A stretch of DNA of 64,000 nt from contig NC_058146.1 of NCBI RefSeq assembly GCF_011075055.1, forward strand, positions 16,600,579 through 16,664,578, in the 5' to 3' direction. Below are positions 47,137-59,713 of this stretch, in pieces. Both the position numbers and the translations under genes were made by a program. The notes under the pieces were generated by a model. That model was not told where the DNA came from. It worked only from the letters and a program-made list of their open reading frames with translations, and ran no database searches. The DNA comes from Mangifera indica (taxonomy: Eukaryota > Streptophyta > Magnoliopsida > Sapindales > Anacardiaceae). Positions within the stretch are counted from its first letter, which is position 1. Each line of letters begins with the position of its first letter.

Positions 47137-47283
47137 CAGTCAGCATATTATAGCGACATCTGTGTCGGTTCAATTGCATGTCAGCCGGAGAAGAAGGAAG
47201 GTGGGAACATTTGGGTTGACATCATGACATTGGGTGTTTTGGCACCATACCGTGGGCTAGGCGTGGGCCAGATAAAGAAAGGA
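47137..47283 (+). pseudogene. NAA50 N-terminal acetyltransferase exon fragment
   Basis: After a TTGCTCAG acceptor it reads SAYYSDICVGSIACQPEKKE then GGNIWVDIMTLGVLAPYRGL, the signature block of the plant GNAT-family enzyme NAA50 (YYNDICVGAIAC...VYIMTLGVLAPYRG). The acetyl-CoA loop that follows in the family (G-x-G-x-x-L) is lost after GVGQ. Only one exon is present, with no start or flanking exons, so it is a dispersed gene fragment. Confidence 0.78.
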
Positions 47284-47343
47284 ACATTAATGAGAATTGG
47301 ATTGATTGGTGTTATAATTTCTGTCCCTTTGTTTCTCCGTTAA

Positions 47344-50300
47344 TATCGCTGCCTTTCTCATGAATTTGTTCTAGCATTCTACGCAACTCCTCAACCCCTA
47401 AAAGTAAAAGATACGGACTGATTTCTCCTTTTATGGTGAGTGTAGTTGTTATTTTAGTTGGAAGAGGCTTTTTTCTTTTTCTTTTAATCAAGTGTTGGAT
47501 ATAAGAAGTATAAGTTATCTCTTACCAAGTTTATATTACTCATTTTTAATTAATTAATTCTATAAAAAAAAAGTTATTTTAATAGTTTAAATATGTTTTT
47601 TTCTAAATATATTAAGTTTTTTAATTATCAAAATATTTTAAAAAATAATAATGATTAACAAAATTAAAAAAATAAAATAAAAACTATGTTGTTAATAGAG
47701 ATTAAGGGGATGATAACAATAACATCTATAGCAAAAATATAAGAAGGCACATTGTCAGATGATCACACATGTGCGATACTTGGTCCTACTTATTAGCTAA
47801 GTGCATGAGAATCACTTATCCCAACTTAAGTATTAACCAAGAAGAGATAATGTAGTTAGATAAAATAAGTTTGTCATAGAGTTACAGATAAAATAAAGAG
47901 TTTTCTTTAATTAGGTACTACAATTAGTAATATAAAATGATTTTATATTATTTGAAAATATAAACAAAATGTAATTTAGAAAATCAACTTGTAATATACG
48001 ATTATTAGATATATTAATTTGAAAGAAAATTTAAATTATTAAAATTTAATAATTATTGTTTTAAATTATTTTTTAATGGAATTACCAGGACCACCTTTTA
48101 AGGACTTAACATGGTACAACACAACCATATATCCGTAAGACTCTGTCACGAATCTATATGCTTTTTGCAAGTCGGGTTGATATGAAGATCAATGACTGTG
48201 TGGGTCATGAGCCTAATATGCCCTATAGACATGGTAGATCATGCTAAAATCAACCCAACACAATCCACTAACATCTCTAAATTGTGCAATTATAAATAAG
48301 ATGAAAAAGAGTGAGTTAAAAGATAAGAAAAAAATTAGTTTTTGTTAACTGTTAAGGACTTTTAATATGTGTGTGTGTATCTCTTAATAAAAATGTTATC
48401 AAACATTCTTAAAACGTTAATTATAATAAATTATTAATTTTTTAATTTTTCATAATTTTTACTAAATTACTAATTAAACTTTAAAAAAACACCAAATATC
48501 GACAATTTTTCAGTGAGTTTTATTGCTTTACCTTGCATGAATATATCAGCATCTCCCTGTATTGGTATTTGACAATTTGGTAGTATATGTGGGAGAGAAT
48601 TGAGAATCTACAATGTACATAGCCGTACTGTACTTTGATAAAATAAGGACTGAGCTATGCTTTGATGAAACAAGAAGAACCACTCTGTCATTGTACAACT
48701 TTTGTATTAAAAAAGGGCCCAAATATCTGTAATAGTTAACGTATTTTCTGTTATGAATATATTTATAACACTTTATGATCGTCAAATGAAAGGTAAAATA
48801 TACCTAATAGAAATTATTATGATGCTTGAGAAGAAACGGAAGTAAGGAGCTGGGTGTTGAAGGAGAAGAGGATCTGAAAGTTTCTTAGATTAAAAATTAC
48901 ATTAAACAAAGGGTGAAGGAGCTGGGTGTTCATTCAAGAATCTACCTATAAGGTTTTATTAATGTTCTATGGAAACTATGCTAATGTTAATGTAAATTTA
49001 TGTACACCATTGTGAACTACGTGAGATTAGGGCAACCATTCACGACTTATATAAAGACATTAATGAGTAAGAGGTGTTATTTATACGCCGACTCATTCCT
49101 CTTCAAATCAGTCAATATGGGAAAAAATCAATATTTGATGTATGATTGTTCAAGAGTATGTACGTATGCACATACACAAAATTTCACTTATGCATACAAA
49201 ATTTGTTAGGTGTTCATTCAAGATTCATTATACTATATTTACACAACCCCACAATCAATCAAAAACAATTACTTGACCAAGATAGCTTTTTATCTTAATA
49301 TAATGAAAAACATTAAATGTTGTCAAGCTTATTAGCTACATTACCCATACTTCTCTTCCTCCAGTAAGATATTGCAATTGATGAGTTCATCACCTATTAA
49401 ATGTATTTCCATGATAGTTTTCTAATTTTAGTACATGTGATAAAAAATCAATCAGATATAGAATATTTTCTTCATTTTAATAACATTCTTTCTCTCTCTT
49501 AGTCTAGAACACTCTAATGCTTTTGTCTCTCTCTCTCTTTTTCGTTTTCCTTTCAAATTAGGGTTTAATCTTCTTGTTAATTTTTTTTTTTGCACAAAAT
49601 CTTGTGAAAATATGTTTTGGGCCCTCACTGCCCATGTGTGCTTTATCTCATCATTATAACACGAGATTTTTTTTAGCGTTATTATCTTACAAGGGTCAAC
49701 CTACTTAGTTCTTCACTAGGATGCCATAGTTTTTTAGACCAACTTTAAAAAATAGTTTAAAATTTTTTTCAAATCAAACAAAATTATTTTAGATTTCAAA
49801 CAAAATCAAATCAATTTAAAAAAAAATAGTTTGATCTAGTTTGAATCTATTAAAATTATTCATTTCTAAATACATATTATTTAATAAAATTAAGTAAATT
49901 ATAGTTTTTTATAATATCATATAAATATATAAAATAAATAAATATATAAATACATAAAATATATATAAAGAAAATGTTAAAATAAATTTTACACCATTTA
50001 GCTTAGTGTAAAAGATGATTTTTTTTTTTTCTGTGCGTTAATGGTTCATTTGAAAAATAGAGCCAGTTGTTGGTCTGAATTTGTTAGTTAGTTTGTTTGC
50101 TTGACAGAGCAGTTTATAATTCTCTCATATAATTTACTGGCCGACAACCTTGCTATTGATCACCAGGGCAAATTTTACTATCACAGACGGCGTCACATGC
50201 TAGACTGGGAGTGGATGAAGAGAAGCATAATATTTGAACTTGGATTATAGTCGGCTGAAATTATGTGTTTTCAGGTTTTCAATCTGCTACTTCATGAAGA

Positions 50301-50629
50301 CCTCTTTTTCTATTTTCATATGCTTTTCTTTTTTGGCAATTTTCTTTGTTCTGTTGTAGATTTACGAACTTTGAATTATTGAAGGTGTTATTGCTTAATG
50401 ATTTTGATTCTGCATGATTTATTGGTTGCATTTTGCATCAACTATGGTTGAATATGTTATCCTTTTTAATAATGAGCAGTTTGTAATTCTTTTTTTTTTC
50501 AGGAGGTTGACAAATTTCAAGATTTAGAGTCAGAGTTGAGGATTAGACGATACAGTGGCATTTGGAAAGCGAGTTTTGAAATGCAATCTTTGCCTTATTT
50601 TCTTATGCTTTCTAACCCAGAAGTTTGGA
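47344..50629. other. Long AT-rich stretch, no gene supported
   Basis: Two short stretches may be lost exons. 50149-50250 reads DNLAIDHQGKFYYHRRRHML. 50504-50590, after a long T tract and CAG, reads EVDKFQDLESELRIRRYSG. I recognise neither. The remainder is low-complexity AT sequence. Confidence 0.3.
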
Positions 50630-50689
50630 TCAAATGTGTGTAAATCTATTATCCTTTTTAATAATGATGTCTGTTGACCCTATTTCAAG

Positions 50690-51249
50690 AATTTGATACT
50701 CTGTTGGAACAGGCAGTGGTTGCAGAAGTCTTGGTGTTGCAGTATTTTCAGGTTTGTATTTTTGGCAAACCTGACACTCCCGTATATAATTTCTGACATC
50801 GTGCCAAATACCCTTCCAGTGCACCAACGAAACTAACCTTTTTGCAGTCAAATTAAGAGCTGAATGCCCCCCTCCCCCTACCGATGAGCTATGAAATAAT
50901 GAAATGAGGTCCTGCAGCAATTCCGAGTCTCTTCCCACAACTACTTGCCTTTCTTCAGCAGCCTTTTCTGATCCCAAGAGTAGTTATTATAAGCATTCTG
51001 GTCTTTTGTTTTTGCAACGATTATGCCCTGGAGGTGACTGTCAGCTTCCCATGACTGGTCAATCCTTTGCATAGGTTCTGAAGGTAGGATTGTTGCAGTG
51101 AGTCCGTGTTGTTCCATTCCTGGTGCCCTTGATAAAGCATCAGCCACCTTATTTTCGTTTCCCTTTTTGAATTGCATTTCGTAATTGAATTGCATGAGCT
51201 TGCCAAACCATGCTTGTTCTGATGGAGTCGTCACTCTCTGCTCCAGCAA
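50690..51249 (-). pseudogene. Gypsy-1 RNase H end and integrase zinc finger
   Basis: EQAWFGKLMQFNYEMQFKKG and NKVADALSR are the classic end of Gypsy RNase H. GGHSALNLTAKRL with WKGIWHDVRNYIRECQVCQK supplies the HHCC zinc finger: the second His and C-x2-C are clear, and the frame changes near 50950. It is truncated before the DDE core. Confidence 0.8.
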
Positions 51250-51253
51250 ATAC

Positions 51254-52108
51254 TTAATCAGTTTTTATGATGAACCTCTGATTCACAAGATACGACTCCC
51301 ATTTTTTTATTGCAAATAGTATAGCCAACATTTCCTTCTCATGTACAGATAGCAATTGGTTCTTTGGTGAGAGAATTCTACTTATATATGCAATGGGATG
51401 GCCCTCTTTCATCATAAGAACACCTATCCCATTCCCACAGGCGTCGGTTTCTATGAGGAATGTCTTGGAGAACTTGGGCAGCGCCAAAATAGGGGAAAAA
51501 GTCATGGCTGCCTTGAGTGCTTCAAATGCTTCTTGTGTATTTTCACTCCACTGGAAAGCATCTTTTTTAAGTAGTTCCGTCAAGGGTCTAGCCATATTCC
51601 CATACCCTTTTACAAACTTCTTATAGTATCCTATGAGCCCAAAAAAACCCCTCAACTGCTTGAGATTTTTTGGTGTAGGGCATTCCAAAATAGCCTTTAT
51701 TTTACTAGGGTCGGTTTGAACACCTTTATTAGAGATTAAATAGGAAATCTGTGCACACCTGAAACTACATTTTGCTTTTCTCGGCAAATAATTTATTTTC
51801 TCTCCACACTTGGAATACCATCCTAAGGTGTTGAATATGATCCTCCTTGCCCTTGCTGTAAACAAGTATATCATCAAAAAAAAAACCAACACAAACTTTC
51901 TCAAAAAAGCTTTAAAAATGGAGTTCATTAGGTCTTGAAAGGTTGATAGGGTGTTGGTTAGCCCAAAGGACATAACCAAGAACTTGTAGTGGCCTTCGTG
52001 TGTTTTGAAGGCAGTTTTGTCGATCAAAGATGGATGCATCCGTATTTGCAAATATCCTGATTTAAGATCTATTTTAGAAAATAAGGTCAATCCTCCCAAC
52101 TTATCCAA
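51254..52108 (-). pseudogene. Gypsy-1 reverse transcriptase and RNase H
   Basis: FSKIDLKSGYLQIRMHPS and KTAFKTHEGHYKFLVMSFGL are the Gypsy RT core. The next block should give FFDDILVYS but reads FFLMIYLF because of one extra base in an A run at 51877-51886. The frame later recovers: QLRGFFGLIGYYKKFVKGYG, then LIETDACGNGIGVLMM of RNase H with its Asp. About 11 nt are lost near 51250, at the HxSL motif. Confidence 0.85.
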
Positions 52109-52359
52109 TAACTCTTCAATGATGGGAATGGGATATTTATTTTTAATAGTGATTTTGTTGAGCTCCCTATAGTCAACACATAATCTTTATGTACCATCCT
52201 TTTTCTTTACTAACACAATTGAACTAGAGTAAGCACTAGAACTAGCTCAAATGATGCCAGCCTCCACCGTCTTACTGATCATTATTTCTATAATGTCTTT
52301 TTGCATACTATTGTATCTGTGAGGCCTCAAGTTAATTGGTTGTGTTTCTTCCTTGAGTA

Positions 52360-52680
52360 CTATCTTTCGATCATGTGACCTAGTGGGTCGTAACCTTCCT
52401 CTTGAAATATGTCTTCAAATTGATCTAACAATAGCTGCAGCTCTCCCCATTCAAGTCCCAAATTGACTTCTATAATCTGTAACATTTTCAAATCTATCTC
52501 TGGTTGTGACCAAAGTAATTGAGTTGCAACTACCTGAGAGTTTTTCCCCAGTAGTTTCTGCATTTTGCTACTGCCAATAAACAGCATTCCTCTATTCTCA
52601 AGTCCCTTGATCATCTGTTGCTGCCCTTCACAAATAAAAGTTATCTTGAGTTCATCAAAGTTCCAGAGTATGTCACCCAA
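52360..52680 (-). pseudogene. Gypsy-1 protease to RT linker
   Basis: GDILWNFDELKITF and LQLLLDQFEDIFQE are typical of the stretch between protease and RT. The protease part upstream is broken by stops. Confidence 0.65.
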
Positions 52681-52999
52681 TGTAGTGAGCCATTGAATGC
52701 CTAAGATCAGATCATAATTGTCTAACGGAAGAAGATAAACATCTGCTTTGAATACTTGCCCCTACATCCTCCATTCAAAGCCTTCCCAGCTAAGCTTACA
52801 CTACAATTCCTCTCCATTTTCCCTTTACACTTTCGGTTATACATCCTAACTTCTTGGCTATCCTTTCATTCAAAAAATTATGTGTACTTCCCGAAGCAAT
52901 CAAGATGAACAACTATTTCCTCCCATACATGCCTGTCAACCTCATTATTCAAGGGTTGGTTGCCCCATTAAGGGCACAAAGTGACAATTTCATCAAGCT

Positions 53000-54105
53000 T
53001 GACTCTCCTTCTTCTTCCTTAAGTCCTTCAACTTCTGCATTTTCTCCTGTGCCTATGTCTGCTTGCAAACTGTACAACCGTTTCCTTTTACATTTATGCC
53101 CAAATGAGTATTTCTCATTGCACCCAAAACAAAGCCTCTTAGCTCTCTTCTCATCTATTTCCCGGCTAGATAGTGTTTTATTATTTCTAGGGAAGTTTGC
53201 TGATTGTAATTTAGGTATGTTTGGAGCTAGTAGTAACCCTGTATGGCTGGGTTGCTTGGGGGCTGGAATGTTTATAGTTGTTGTTGGAATGTGGTAATAA
53301 CTTTAAGACTTTTAAATAGTTCTGGTAGAAAGAGTTTTAGTAGTTGGTCTAGGTTGTTCCTTAAGAGCTGCAACAGTGATTTCTTGTAATTTGGCTAAGG
53401 CGTAGGCTTCAATTAGGGACCTTGGCTTAAACATACAAACAGGCATATGTAATACATCGATTAATCCTGATAGGAAGAAACTAAATGCTTAATCCTCATG
53501 GATTTCAACACGAGGCTAGAGTTCATCAAATGAATCTAAGTAGTCTTGAAGAGATTCTACCTGCTTCAAATTTCTTAGGTCTGATAGTTGATCTTCGTAG
53601 GCTTGCACTCCAAACTGAGCCCCCATACATTGTACATACTCCCCATGTCGCTGGCTAATCATTTCTCACCCTTATGAACCCTTGTTGCCGCTATATTGCC
53701 TCGCCTTTTAGGTGTAAGGCAGTGATTTTCACCCAACTTTCTCTTGCTGCACCATCAACTTCAAGAAAGTATTCAGCTCTCAAGAGCCAATTGTCGAATC
53801 CTTCTCCATTGAATTTAGGGAACTCCAGTCGAGCTTGGCCTCCCCATGACAGCTTCTGTTTACAACTCTGACCGAACCTTCCCCTTCCATTAAGTCCACC
53901 ATCTTTTGCTTGTGAAGAATCTCAGATTGTTGTACGTTGAGTCCTCCGATCATCCATTTGATTACTTCCATGGATTCCTTCAACCCTTTGATCTCTTTCT
54001 TAGATTCCTTCAACCATTTCTGTTACCGACTCTCAACTTCTTATACTGCTTACATCAACTCATGTTTTAACTCTTGGAGTCGCGTTGCTTCTACCATGGC
54101 TAGAA
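53000..54105 (-). pseudogene. Gypsy-1 Gag
   Basis: Frames broken by stops. 53095-53160 gives LCFGCNEKYSFGHKCKRK, a CCHC knuckle (C-x2-C-x6-H-x-C as read). 53690-53800 gives GEGFDNWLLRAEYFLEVDGA, a Gag motif. The N-terminal part (54096 inward, MAEATRLQELKHELM) is coiled-coil-like. Confidence 0.7.
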
Positions 54106-54125
54106 TCACTACTCTGTTACCACTT

Positions 54126-54486
54126 TGACATAACCTAAACTGTTTCGACTCACAAAGTTCATATGAGCGAAGAATGTAAGCAAAAGAATTTCAGAGAGAA
54201 AGAGAGAACATCACAAAGTCGTAAAGAAGAAGAAAAATTCTTATTTAATTCATTCTAGACAACTACATAAAGTCTGATCCCTTTTATGCTATGTCAGCAT
54301 AGATTAACTTATTTCTCATAACAAACTGCACTCTAAGAAAACCAAAAATGGAAATGAAAATAAAGATCAGAATAACAATACGACATTGCTTCTATCCTGC
54401 ATCTTAGACTCAAAATGACGACAATGCCCTAATACTGCAATGCTGCGTTTCACTCCAAGAATTTCAATCCATAAGACCCTTATCGT
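54126..54486 (-). repeat. Possible Gypsy-1 5' LTR
   Basis: Next to the PBS-like word the minus strand reads GGTTATGTCA, so an LTR could end at 54126. Its far end is hidden by the Copia-2 insertion at 54487 and no partner LTR exists in the window, so length and identity are unproven. Confidence 0.35.
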
Positions 54487-54794
54487 TGTTGAAGTCATGG
54501 CATTTTAGATGTCAAAAGATCAGGTCAAATATAATTAAAAAAGAAAGAATCAGATTTGAATTTGCAGATTTCAAGAGACTTAGTCATCAAACTGTTGAGT
54601 TGCTTTTTCTTATTTTTAGCTATAATTTGTTTGCATTTTTTGCTGTTACAATCCTCGATTTTTGCTAATCTGTTATCTCAGACATGTATAAAAAGCTAGT
54701 TGTGAATGAATAAAGACCAGAACATTCAGTCTCAATTTCACTTGCTCCCATTATATCATTTGCGTCTGTTCTTACGTATTCCAGTAATCCAACA
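54487..54794 (+). repeat. Copia-2 5' LTR
   Basis: 308 bp, TG...CA. Shares CAGATTTCAAGAGACTT and GCTATAATTTGTTTGC-like words with the 3' LTR, which is about 11 bp longer owing to small indels. Confidence 0.92.
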
Positions 54795-54862
54795 GTTTGG
54801 TATCAGAGCCTAATTGGTCTTACAGGACTTATAAAAACCCAAGCACAACTTCACTCAAGCAA

Positions 54863-55490
54863 ATGGCTAGCAACAATCTTTCTTTAGTCACACCTCCAGT
54901 CTTCACTGGTGAGAAATACACCATTTGGTTAGTGAAAATGCAATCATATTTTGAGTCTTTTGATCTTTGGAAGGTTATAGTTGAAGATAGACCTGTTTCT
55001 CCACTTTCTAGAGATCTAACTCTAGCTCAAATCAAAGCCAACACAGAGGAAAAGACCAAAAGATCTATGGCAAAAACAATAATTCAGAATTTAGTCTCTA
55101 ATTTTGTTTTTGCTAAGATAATGACATGCAAAACTACAAAGGAAGCTTGGGACAAGCTTAGGATGGAGTATCAAGGAAGTGAAAAAACTGGACAAATGAA
55201 GGTTTTGAGCTTGAAAAGAGACTTTGAAGCTCTTTGCATGCAGGAAGATGAAACCATTGCTAAATATTCAGATAGAATATCCTCAATAGCTAATGAAATT
55301 AGGCTATTAGGAGAGGATTTACCTGACAACAAGATTGTGGAAAAGGTACTTGTAATAGTACCAAAAAGATTTGAATTAAAGATTTCTTCTTTAGAATAAA
55401 CCAAGGATCTTTCAACCATATCACTTGAAGAGTTGATGAGCTCACTTCAAATGTAAGAAAGAATAAGGATTTTAAGACATGGCAGAGTGA
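54863..55490 (+). pseudogene. Copia-2 Gag N-terminal part
   Basis: From ATG 54863 the frame reads MASNNLSLVTPPVFTGEKYT then IWLVKMQSYFESFDLW, a clear UBN2-type Gag. The first stop is TAA at 55397, but Gag-like sequence (TKDLSTISLEELMSSLQM) continues in frame past it until the nested insertion at 55488. Confidence 0.85.
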
Positions 55491-56151
55491 TACAAACCAA
55501 GAGAAGTGGCAATATCTTACTCCAGGGTAATTCACTTCTCTAGGTGGTTGGAAGACCCTTGCAGCAAAAGACTCCCCAAGAGAGACAAACGCACAACAGT
55601 CAACACAGTGCAGTTATTGTCATTCTAAATGTAACAGCTCAATATAATTTATTCATTGTAAAAACTCAATGGTAATTCATTCCACCAAGCAAATAATTCT
55701 CTTGTATTCATTTCATTCATCAGTAGAACATTTTACAATTGATACTAAGGTTCCAGATTGTCAATTACATTTCCATAACAAGAAATATTTCCAAAAACAG
55801 AGCACATTACACAAAATGCAATCCACGAACAAAACTCCAGCTCCTCAAGAGGCTGACTCTCCCTGCTCCTACTTGTTTATCTGAATGCTTCTTGTTTTTT
55901 CTCTTTCCTTTAAGTCTTTATACTGCTCTCCCATTCCTTCACATTTCCTTCTCCACTCAAGGGTTGCCACCTCATCTTTTAAATTCCTCAAGATCTGGTA
56001 CATGCTCCTCGCCTCAGTTACCTGCTGCTTTTGACTAATAATCCTTTTCTGGATTGTTTAATCATCTTGTGCTTTCCTTGGTTGGCTACCACTTGTCATT
56101 CTTCCTCTTTCCTTCTTTAGTTTCCTTTTAATATACACCTTTGCTCTAACA
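55488..56151. mobile_element. Nested ~664-bp insertion in Copia-2 Gag
   Basis: Gag sequence stops at 55487 and resumes near 56160. The insert starts TGATACAAACC, ends CTCTAACA and is flanked by CAGAG (55483-55487) and CAGAA (56152-56156), so it fits a solo LTR or a small non-autonomous LTR element. On the minus strand 55870-56040 shows a coiled-coil-like read (DEVATLEWRRKCEGMG) like a Gypsy Gag N-terminus, which argues for a partial element instead. Confidence 0.5.
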
Positions 56152-56159
56152 CAGAATCA

Positions 56160-57480
56160 CAGAAGGAGCTTTTCAAATGCAACATTTTGTCAAGAGTAGA
56201 AGTCAACCAAGCAACAAAGATAAAATTGAAGAGAAAAGTGGTAAAGAATGGCCAAACAGAAGAAATTCCCACCTTGCACACATTGTAAGAAGACTACACA
56301 TATGGCAAAAAATTGGTGGAGACGAGATGTGCTCTGTAACAACTACAAGCAATTGGGACATATCTCTAAAGTGTATAGGTACAAAAATAAAGACTCTTCA
56401 AATAATCAACAAACACAAACTGTAGAAGTAGGAAAACAAGAGGAGCAACTCTTTGTTACCTCATGCTCATAGAACATAACTAACAATAATACCTGGCTTA
56501 CTAACAGTGGTTGTACACATCACATGACATTTAATGCAAGTTTTTTCAGAGGGATTAATGAAACTTATTGCTCCATGGTAAAAATTGGCAATAGAGATCA
56601 TGTGCAAGTAAAAGGAAAGGGCACAATTGTTGTCACAATTCACAAGGGCATCAAATTGATCTTTGATATGTTGTATGTGCCTAACTTTAGCCAAAATTTG
56701 TTAAGTGTTGGACAAATGCTAGAAAAAATTTATTCCTTGGAGTTCAAAAATTATGTATGCACCATATTTGAACCTAATGGTGCTACATTATTGAATGTCA
56801 AGATGAAAGGGAAAACATTTACCCTTGATTGGAATGAAGAAGAGTCTATCAATCTTGGAATATAAGTTGGAGACACAACACTATGGCACAAAAGGTTTGG
56901 TCACTTAATCACACTATCCTTGTCTCTTTTAGCAAGCCAAACAACTCAAGTCTATGAAGCACGTCAACAAGGAAGGCAAACTAACTTTCTATTTCCAAAA
57001 AACCAAGCCTAGAGAGCCTTAGAAAAACTACAACTAATCCACACTGATGTATGCGGACCAATGAGAACATAATCCTTGAATGGCAACAAATATTTTCTAT
57101 TGTTTGTTGATGATTATGCTAGGATGTGTTAGGTGTATTTTATTATGCTCAAGAGTGAAGTTCTTTCTATTTTCAAGGACTTCAATGCTTTGGTTGAAAA
57201 CAAAAGTGGTCAAACCATCAAATCTTTAAGGTCATACAATAGCAGTGAATTTACTTCTAACCCATTTACTGAGTTTTGTAAGATGGTTAGTATTGAACAA
57301 CAGTTGACCACACCATACACCACAACAAAATGGTGTTTCTAAAAGAAAAATAAGATCCATCATGGAAATGGCTAGATGTCTCTTTTTAGAAAAGAAGATG
57401 CCAAGCAAGTTCTAAGTAGAAACTGCCAATACTGCGATTTACTTATTGAATAGACTACCAACAAAAGCCTTGAGAAATAG
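56160..57480 (+). pseudogene. Copia-2 zinc knuckles, protease and integrase
   Basis: 56248-56400 reads CTHCKKTTHMAK and CNNYKQLGHISK, two damaged CCHC knuckles. 56490 reads TWLTNSGCTHHMTF, where the catalytic Asp of the usual DSGCT is Asn. YVPNFSQNLLSVGQ and LWHKRFGHL mark the GAG-pre-integrase. 57030-57350 reads LIHTDVCGPM, LFVDDYAR and SLRSYNSSEF, an integrase in which the second DDE Asp (RSDNGSEF pattern) is Tyr. Stops interrupt all parts. Confidence 0.8.
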
Positions 57481-57736
57481 AACACTGTATAAAGTCTAGC
57501 ATGATATCAAACTCTCTATGAAACATTTAAAGGTCTCTAGAAGTATATGTTACTTCATTGTTCCAAAGTCTAAACAAAGCAAGCTAAACAACAGAGCTAA
57601 TAAAGGCATACTAGTTGGCTATGACACTTCAATTGAAGGGTACAAAATTTTCTCCCCTTAAGATAAAAAAATTATTTTGAGCAGAGATGTAAAGATTGAT
57701 GAGGCATCAACTTAGGATTGTGAAGAACACATAAAT

Positions 57737-59394
57737 GTGCAACCAAATTTCTCCTTTGATGATCAAGATCTTAGAAACAACATTGATGAAACACCAGTGA
57801 GAGGCACAAGATCATTGAAAGACATTCTTCAGAGGTGCAATTTGGCAGTCTCTAAACTTACAAGTTTTTATGAAGAAAATAACTCTCAAGCTTGGATGAA
57901 ACCAATGCAAGATAAATCGGAGATGATCAATAAGAATGAGACATGACAATTGGTGGAAAGACCAAAAAACCACAAAGTCATAGGAGTCAAATGGATTTTC
58001 AAGACAAAACTCAACCCTGATGTCTCAATATGCAAACATAAAGCTAGGTTAGTGGTGAAAGGCTATGCTTAATAACATGGTATCGACTATCATGAGACTT
58101 TTGCCTCTGTTGCAAGACATGACACTATAAGGCTACTTATTGCCTTTGCCGCTCATAACCCTTGTCAAATTTAGTAGCTAGATGTTAAATTAACCTTTTT
58201 GAATAGATTTCTCAATGAGGAAATATATGTAGAACAACCAAATGGATATGTAATACCAGGGAAGGAGGATTGTGTGTATCATCTAAAAAAGGCCCTGTAT
58301 GGCCTTAAACAAGTCCTAAGGGCTTGGTATGAAAGAATAGATGAACACTTGATTCAACTTGGTTTCAACAAAAGCCACGTAAAGCTACCTTATATGTGAA
58401 AAATGATAAAACATATCAATTGATAGTCTTCATTTATGTGGATGATATGCTTGTAATAGGAAGTCATTCTCAGCTTATACAAGAGTTCAAAGATGAAATG
58501 AAGAAAGTCTTTGGGATGACAGAACTTGGCATCATAAGGTAATTTCTAGGAATGGAAGTTATGCAATCTAATTTTGGAATTTCATTTGTCAACATAAGTA
58601 GGCCATGGATATTCTTAAAAAGTTCATAATGTAAGACTGCAAACTAGTATACACTTCTATGACAATAGGTGATAAGTTGAGTAAAGAAGACAACTCAAGT
58701 AAGGCAGACACAAGTATGCATAAAAGTTTAATAAGTAGCCTCCTATACCTCACAGCCATTACACCTGATATATTATATGTTGTGAATGTGCTTTCTAGGT
58801 TCATGCACTCTCCAAGTGAGAAAACTACACCGCAGCCAAAAGAGTATTAAGATATATCAAAGGGACTGTTGCCCTTGGTGCCATGTACTCTAAGTTTGCT
58901 GAAAATAAGGTAGAGATGTTAAGCTATTCTAATAGTGATTGGGGAGGCAGTGTTGATGACTCTAGAAGCACTTCAGGATACATATTCTCATTAGGTTCTG
59001 GAAGTTTCACATGTAGTTCTAAGAAACAAGAAACCACAGCCCAAGCAACAACAGAGGCATAATACATAGTTGCAACATCTGCCATAAATCAGGCTATTTG
59101 GTTCAGGAAACTTCTTGAAGACTTAGGAAAGAAAAAACAGAAGCAACTAAGATCATGGTGGACAACATTTCAGCAGTATCAATTTCAAGAAATCCAATGT
59201 TCCATGGTCAAACAAGACAAATCAAAATTAAGTTTCATTTTGTCAGAGAAGTTCAACAATCAAATGAAATGTTATTTGTTCACTGCAATTTTGAAGATCA
59301 ACTTGCAGATATCTTTATTAAGTCGTCACCTAAGGAAAGATTTGAAAATCTTAAGCAAAAGATAGGTGTTTGTCACCTAGACGCCAAGGAGGAG
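57737..59394 (+). pseudogene. Copia-2 reverse transcriptase and RNase H
   Basis: [25 protein letters not shown] (then stops), [26 protein letters not shown], then FIYVDDMLVIGS with an intact YVDD at 58437-58448. RNase H: YSNSDWGGSVDDSRSTSGYI with the first Asp as Asn, then a TAA at the TEAEY motif (59060-59062). Confidence 0.8.
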
Positions 59395-59713
59395 TGTTGA
59401 AGTCATGGCATTTTAGGTGCTAGAAGACCAAGTCAAATATAATTTAAAAAAAAAATAAGATGAGAATATGCAGATTTCAAGAGACTTGGTCATCAAACTG
59501 TTGAAATGCTTTTTCTTATTTTTAGCTATAATTTGTTTATATTTTTTGCTGTTACAATCCTTGATTTTTGCATCAAATTTAGGCTAATTTGTTATCTCAG
59601 ACATGTGTAAATAGCTTGCTATGGATGAATAAAGACCAGAACATTCAGTCTCAATTTCACTTGCTTCCAATATATCATTTGCATCTGTTCTTACTTGTTC
59701 CAATAATCCAACA
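59395..59713 (+). repeat. Copia-2 3' LTR
   Basis: 319 bp, directly after the AAGGAGGAG purine tract, ending AATCCAACA before ATTGT. Confidence 0.92.

Larger units (their letters stand above)
50630..54125 (-). mobile_element. Gypsy-1: decayed Ty3/Gypsy retrotransposon, minus strand
   Basis: Order on the minus strand: PBS-like TGGTAACAGAGTA (near 54111-54123), Gag (53500-54100), CCHC knuckle (near 53100), protease region (52360-52800), reverse transcriptase, RNase H and the integrase zinc finger. It stops at about 50690, shortly after the zinc finger, so the integrase core and the 3' LTR are missing. Reverse transcriptase before integrase marks it as Gypsy. Several stops and frameshifts show that it is dead. 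Confidence 0.85.
54487..59713 (+). mobile_element. Copia-2: old, degenerate LTR retrotransposon
   Basis: LTRs at 54487-54794 and 59395-59713 begin TGTTGAAGTCATGGC and end AATCCAACA. They differ by many substitutions and indels, so the insertion is old. The target duplication is ATCGT (54482-54486) against ATTGT (59714-59718), one CpG-type C-to-T change. The PBS TTTGGTATCAGAGCC starts at 54796, and a purine tract AAGGAGGAG precedes the 3' LTR. Gag and Pol are full of stops and frameshifts. A further insertion sits at 55488-56151. Confidence 0.92.
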
